Positions 58,898 to 64,000 of a stretch of DNA of 64,000 nucleotides are shown here, piece after piece. Both the position numbers and the translations under genes were made by a program. Within the stretch, counting starts at the first letter, position 1. Every line of letters begins with the position of its first letter. The notes beneath the pieces are model-generated. The model was not told where the DNA came from. It saw only the letters and a list, made by a program, of their open reading frames with translations, and searched no databases. This stretch comes from Fomes fomentarius (lineage: Eukaryota > Basidiomycota > Agaricomycetes > Polyporales > Polyporaceae): assembly GCA_022606135.1 (NCBI GenBank), contig JABYQN010000010.1, positions 992,001 to 1,056,000 on the forward strand, given 5' to 3'.

Positions 58898-61800
58898 ATG
58901 GTGGACGTCGTCAGTCTTTTGACTCTTCCAAAGACGTCGCAAGCGTTCAGCACGCTCTCGACTCACCCGTCAGGCCCGTCGAGAGTTTCGTCGCGGTCCG
59001 CGTCTCCCCCGCGCAAGATCCCCCGTCTGGACAGTTCCTCTGATCCTCGTTCCGCTTCTGCATCTAGTGCGCGTTCAGGTGCCGCCGAGCAGTCGGAAAG
59101 GGGTCGCACCATTGTCTTGCGTGTAGTCGGGCATCCAGGTGCGTGATCAAGGCCCCACATTACCCCCACCGTCTACTCTGGACCACGATCGGTAGAGGTC
59201 TGAACGATTGGTACAGTAAGGGCTACTCCGGAATCTGCGTACGATGAAGACTATGCACTGCTACGGCGTACCATCAGCACTCTACTTACCCCAGACGAGA
59301 CGGACGCGAATGCAGCTGTTCCCTTGTCGGCGACCTACGACCGTATCTTCCGCGCATGTCGCGCCGTAGTGGCTGAAGCAGGCAAGGGCGAAGGCATATA
59401 TGATGTTGTGAAGATGGAGCTAGAGCGCTGTGTTGGGAAAGTGCAGAAGGTACTTATCGACGATGAGCGCAAGAGTACCGATTGGCTCGTCCCGTTCACC
59501 AACAAGTGCGCCTGGTTCGAGAAGCAAGTTGTGAGTACATATTCTCTCTACCCACAGAACTCATGGTGATCGGAGGTTGTCTAGGGACTCCTACAATCGC
59601 TCCTAGCCTACCTCGATACACTGTATGTCGCTGAGAAGACCCAGCAACCTCGAATCGAGTACGCAAGCTATTTGTAGCGCTATTTGTCTCAATGCTGATC
59701 ATACAATCACAGACACCTCGCGTACTCAATCTATACAGACAGTGTCATAAGAAGTCCCCGCGTAACACAGGCAATCATGGAAGGCTTCGCCGATTGGCTC
59801 GAGTGGGAGCGGACGAATACGTATGTTCACCTGCCTGTGAAGTCACGTTCGCCTTCCTCCCTGACTATATGCACTCGAGATAGACAAGAACACGCTCTAC
59901 GCCCCATAGTCAAGCAACTCGTACGACACATATACTCATTTGGCCTCTACGACGATGTCATCGAGTCGACGTACCTCAACCTCACACATGCATACTACAC
60001 CAAGGAATCGAACGATCTGGTGGCCAATGGCGTAACAGCAGCCAATTTCCTGAACAAACATGACGAGCGGGTCAAGCAGGAGAGCGAGCGTGCGGCGGAT
60101 GTGCTGTTGGACAGGAGTTTCGCTTCCGTGAAGGATACAGCGCAGGGTGCCCTTGTCACAGGCCGCTTGCAATGGTTGGCGAAGGATGGTAGGAAGTCAA
60201 TCATGTCTAGATATACCCTCCCTAATCATTGTATAGCTCTCAAGGTGTTTTTCGAGACAAAACAAGACACGAAGCTCCAGAGCATGTACAACACGTTCTC
60301 AAAGGTTGGCGGCCTGAAGGTCCTCAGTGCCGCCTTCAAGGCCTACGTGCAGGTTAAGTTCCATGCTACCCGTTACAGATATCTGCTTGCTCATCGTCTC
60401 GTAGCAACACGTCAAAGAGATTGTGACGGACGCCGAGCACGACGAAGATATGGTCCCGCGCCTCCTTGAGTTCAAGTCACACGCAGACACCATCGTGCAC
60501 ACAGTCTTCGTCGACAGAACCTCTGCTACTGCGCCGTCCCAGCCCATCGCCTCCACTTCCTCAGCGGTACCGACTACGCCCGTCCAACCCAACCGCGACT
60601 TTACCTACGGGCTCATCGACGCCTTCGAAGCTGGTTTCAAGTCACGTAGGAACAAGCCTGCGGAGATGATCGCGAAGCACATGGACAAGGCGTTGCGGCG
60701 CGGACAAAAAGGCAAGCAGGACGAAGTGTTTGAGGCCGAGCTCGAACGAGTACTCGCGCTATACCGCTTCACGGACGATATGGACGTTTTCCGGACTTTC
60801 TACCAGCGTGCACTAGCGAAGCGGTTGCTCCTCGGACGGAGTGCAAGTGACGACGTCGAGAAAGCGGTGTTGAAGAAGCTGAAAGAGAGTGAGTGCTTGT
60901 TGCGATCGTCGTTATGCTACATCGTCGTTGTATGCGCATCGTTGACTGATCTGGCATCGTACATGGACAGATTACGACCCTGAATTCGGGATGGGCGACT
61001 TGATGTTCAAAGATCTCGAGCTGTCGCGCGAGATGATGGCCAATTTCCTGACTAATGCAGAGAAAGAGGGAGATGCATCGAGACTGCACAAGCTGAACGT
61101 CATGGTGCTTCAGCGCAGTTGGTGGCCGTTCGCGGCGCGCGCGAAGAATGTCGACCTCCCTGCCTGGGTAAGTCCTGACTTGTCGTCTTCTCTCTGAGCA
61201 GCTCATCGACATGACGAAACTGCAGATGGGTCAAGACCTGGATGCATACCGGGATTTCTACCGGATCAAGCACCAGGGCCACAAGCTCGACTGGGACCAT
61301 GCCCTAGGTACGGCGACTTTGAAAGCGCGGTTCAAGAACGTGGAGAAGGAGCTTTCGGTTAGCTTGCACCAGGCGGTCGTATTGCTGCTCTTCAACGAGA
61401 ACGATGAATTGTCAGTAGCTGAGATCCAAGCTCAGACGGGACTAGGTATGTGTTATACCGAGTTCTGCTGGTTGCAACCTAACGCGCGTGGAGTATTAGA
61501 AAGAGCGGAGTTGGAGCGCACGCTGCAGAGTCTTGCGCTGGGAAGGAAACATGTACTGAAGAAGAGCACGAAAGAGAAGGAGATACTGGAGACGGACACC
61601 TTTCGATTCAACGCCGACTTCACGGACCAGCGATATCAAATACATATCAACTCTATCCAGGCCAAAGAGACGGTGCGTGCTAGTGAACTTTCACCGCCAC
61701 TACACTTTGCAACTGCTGACTGCTGACTGTATGGACGGCAGCCCGAGGAAACGAAGCGGACACAGAACTCGATTGAACAAGACCGCAAGCACGCGTTGGA

Positions 61801-61996
61801 TGCGGCGATCGTGCGTGTGATGAAGGGGAAGAAGGAGCTGACGTACGAGCAGCTGAAGACGGCGACGATCGAGGCGGTCAAGAGGCATTTCGTGCCCGAG
61901 GTGACGATGATAAAGAAGCGGATCGAGGGGCTCGTCGAGCAGGAATATCTGCGGCGGGACGACGAGGACAAGAACCGGTACTTCTACGTTGCATAG
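58898..61996 (+). CDS. CUL4: Cullin scaffold, CUL4 type
   Basis: This is a cullin-RING ubiquitin ligase scaffold that, if CUL4, binds DDB1 adaptors. ATG 58898 (MVDVVSLLTLPKTSQ) starts a Ser/Pro-rich tail containing SPPRKIPRLDSS. N-terminal repeats include YDRIFRACRAVVAEAG, IVKQLVRHIYSFGLYDD and ALKVFFETKQDTKLQ. The cullin homology domain has DVFRTFYQRALAKRLLLG, RSASDDVEKAVLKKL and MFKDLELSREMMANF. Then VVLLLFNENDELSVAEI, LERTLQSLALGRKHVL and FRFNADFTDQRYQIHIN. The neddylation site is in AAIVRVMKGKKELTYEQL, and the end is the usual YFYVA at 61996. LQSLALGRKHVL and GRSASDD point to CUL4 over CUL3. Many short introns occur, among them one near 61150-61225. Confidence 0.87.
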
Positions 61997-62568
61997 GAGA
62001 CTGGAAGGGAAACCGGCGTCGGTTGCCTGAGACCGGCGCGCGGGACCGGTGTCAACCTTGTCAAGATGGAGGCGGAGGCGGACGTCTTGGAACAGGTGAC
62101 AGACGGAATGTAGGAATAAATGAATGTAGGACGGGTGCTGGATGATAGCCGTTAGATCAGCTCCCGACTGGGTGGTCGCGATGTTGCGCGGTGACGTTAG
62201 AGCGAAACGTCGACGAGGGCGCGATCAGGCTGGATCACGTCTCGAATGCGGTGCCTAGAAACCAAGCTCATACAGGCTTGAAGGTTGTTGCTTATGCTTA
62301 TGGTGAGTATTCCTGAGCATGTTCAAGTTGGGCGAGTGCGCGGTGAATGCTGAATGTGCACTGGGCAATCACAGGACCAATGAGGAGGACCACATTGGGG
62401 GGATAGCCTTTTGGCTTGGAGCAGAGCAGCCGGCGGTACGCGGTCACGTGTGATGGCAGAAGCAGCGAAGCCCGGAATGGAAGGCGAAGAGGGAGCTTGT
62501 GACCAGCCAGGACGAGCGTTTTAGTCTCTCACTCGACTCCCTCTCTCCTCTCTCCTCTACATCCATCA
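61997..62568. other. Interval between CUL4 and the last gene
   Basis: About 570 bp with no gene. The right end is pyrimidine-rich (CTCTCACTCGACTCCCTC) immediately before ATG 62569, as in typical fungal leaders. Confidence 0.6.
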
Positions 62569-63998
62569 TGGCCGCCCTTCTCCCCCTCTCGCCCTCCTTC
62601 GTCTCCCTCGCCACCGCAAACCCGTCCACAGAAGAGTCTGACGATGCCCCTCCGTCCCCCAGGGTCCGCTTCGACCACGAATGCGTCCTAATTCCGGACC
62701 CTGTTCCCATGTCAAGGCTCCCTCGTCTCGTCACGAAGTCGTACGCTCTCCCACTCTGGAAACGCAAGCGCAGCCCGTCTGTAGTCTCAGAGCCCGAGGA
62801 TGATCCTCTAGACGACCACGTCGTCTTCAAGGTCTCAGTACCGAGGTCTGTCCTTCCCCACATTCACGCACTCCTCTCCCGTGTAGTAAAAGTGCCGAAA
62901 CTTCAGAATCGTCACCAAGGCTCTTTCGCCTTCCCGCGACGCCGCCCGTAGACCACTTGTCTCGTGTATGGTTCACCACGATAGCCCCCCGCCTCTCCCA
63001 TCCTCGCCTCTCCCCCGCGCCCAGCGAATCGCCCCAGGCGCGGTTCGCTCCCCGCAATAGCTCATTCGGAACTCGTCACCGTTCCATTGCGTGCATGTTG
63101 CTCCCAGTGCTATCCCTCCATTGATCAATGCATGAAGGCAGGCAACCACTGGGAAATTAACTTCTCCCGCGGCGCCCTTCGCCGCCGCAAGTCTGTTTCG
63201 GACGCACATACGCCCTCACGCACCCGACATTGTCTCCGCGAGGCCATGCCTGGGTTCGACGCGATCGTCGCTGTCGACGAAGTCGATCAGCGCCGTAAGT
63301 CTACCGAACACGACCCTCTTACCGCATTCACCATCGAGGTTCCTACTACCACATCCGTTAGCACGAGTTCAGGGACAGAAGAGATACCCTTACGCCGCGC
63401 GCTTTCCTTACCTGACGCTGTCCACCCGAATCGCGCAAAACTCCTTCCGGATATCCACCCGCGCGCCCTGGCGCCGCCCATTATCGAAGAGGACGAGCAC
63501 CGCCCGTCTCCACGACGCACGCCTATATCCAGCCCACTCGGGTCGACTACTAACCTTCCCTCCACCTGTATCGTGCACTCGGCCATGGTCCGAAAGGTTT
63601 CCGTTGTGTCCGATCCAGCAAAAACCTCTCCAACTCCCTCTCCAGAAGATTCCCTGCTGGACCTCGAGCTCGACAGGGCGTTCGCGGCTTCTCCCATCGC
63701 GCTCACGCCCCCTCCTCCCGTTACCATCTCGGAGAAAGAGTCTCCCATGTCGTACTTCTCTCTTCCGTATACCGGGCATGGCCACGGGCGTGCGATACCG
63801 TACGACTCGCCGACCTCTTCGCCCTCCTCTTCGCCCCGGATGCCCAATGCCCATACGCGCTCAACTTCGACGCTCGAGTCAACTAGCTCGAGCTCCAAGA
63901 GGAAGCCGCTCATGGCGCTTCCCGGAACCATCTTCCGCGCGTCGACGCAGGTACTCAAGGGCATCAGTGGGATGAGTGGTCCCCCCATGGCCACATAG
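62569..63998 (+). CDS. Ser/Pro-rich protein with Cys-rich core, unknown function
   Basis: ATG 62569 gives MAALLPLSPSFVSLATAN, then PRVRFDHECVLIPDP, LPRLVTKSYALPLWKRK and DHVVFKVSVPR, which look conserved. Two short introns are needed (about 62840-62907 and 62948-63023). The core then reads ELVTVPLRACCSQCYPSI followed by DQCMKAGNHWEINFSRGA. The spacing CC-x2-C-x6-C could bind metal. The remainder, from RRRKSVSDA on, is Ser/Pro/Thr-rich with many RRxS-like sites, typical of a phosphorylated, disordered regulator. It ends at TAG 63996-63998, two bases before the window edge. I do not recognise a named family; similar proteins seem common in Agaricomycetes, from memory only. Exon borders are provisional. 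Confidence 0.65.
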
Positions 63999-64000
63999 CA

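Overview
The window is nuclear DNA of a filamentous basidiomycete, most likely an Agaricomycete. The genes are dense and broken by many GT-AG introns of roughly 45-70 bp. The gene set is eukaryotic: Mediator, Pol III, TRAPP, cullin, Ubr1 and the U3 processome. A fungal chitin synthase export chaperone and several proteins of Agaricomycete type narrow it further. All identifications come from reading motifs in translated sequence; no database search was run.

Left part (1-29.65 kb) is compact housekeeping territory, arranged mostly as head-to-head pairs with short shared promoters: MAM3-like (-)/TRM2 (+), PSD1 (-)/MED21 (+), then a Dbf2/Sid2-type kinase (+), YRA1/ALY (-)/RPC31 (+), GT25 glycosyltransferase (-)/UTP18 (+), TRS33 (-)/UBR1 (+), and mitochondrial glutamyl-tRNA synthetase (-)/membrane-anchored histidine acid phosphatase (+). 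RPC31 carries an unusually long intron (about 1.1 kb) that holds an antisense gene relic.

Middle part (30-35.7 kb) is accessory DNA: a tandem duplication of a gene that looks aerolysin-like. The left copy is clearly broken and the right copy has an altered C-terminus. The duplicated blocks include a noncoding repeat that recurs at 52 kb, where it lies beside the 3' end of a small gene; a degenerate piece of that gene's end came along with one copy. Next come CHS7 (35.7-37.1 kb) and a very large region without recognisable genes (37.1-46.1 kb). A Pcl/Clg1-type cyclin gene (46.1-48.2 kb) follows, then another gene-poor stretch (48.2-52.6 kb). These two gene-poor regions are rich in a GTAAGTA/TACTTAC heptamer and contain a GATA-site cluster.

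Right part (52.6-64 kb) holds a small glycine-rich protein gene (-), a SPO22/ZIP4-type meiotic TPR protein (+), a cullin of CUL4 type (+), and a Ser/Pro-rich protein of unknown function with a Cys-rich core (+) that ends just inside the window.

Most promising for follow-up: the duplicated and decaying aerolysin-like locus with its dispersed repeat; the motif-rich gene desert around the cyclin; the antisense relic inside RPC31; and a possible non-AUG-initiated targeting extension on the mitochondrial glutamyl-tRNA synthetase.
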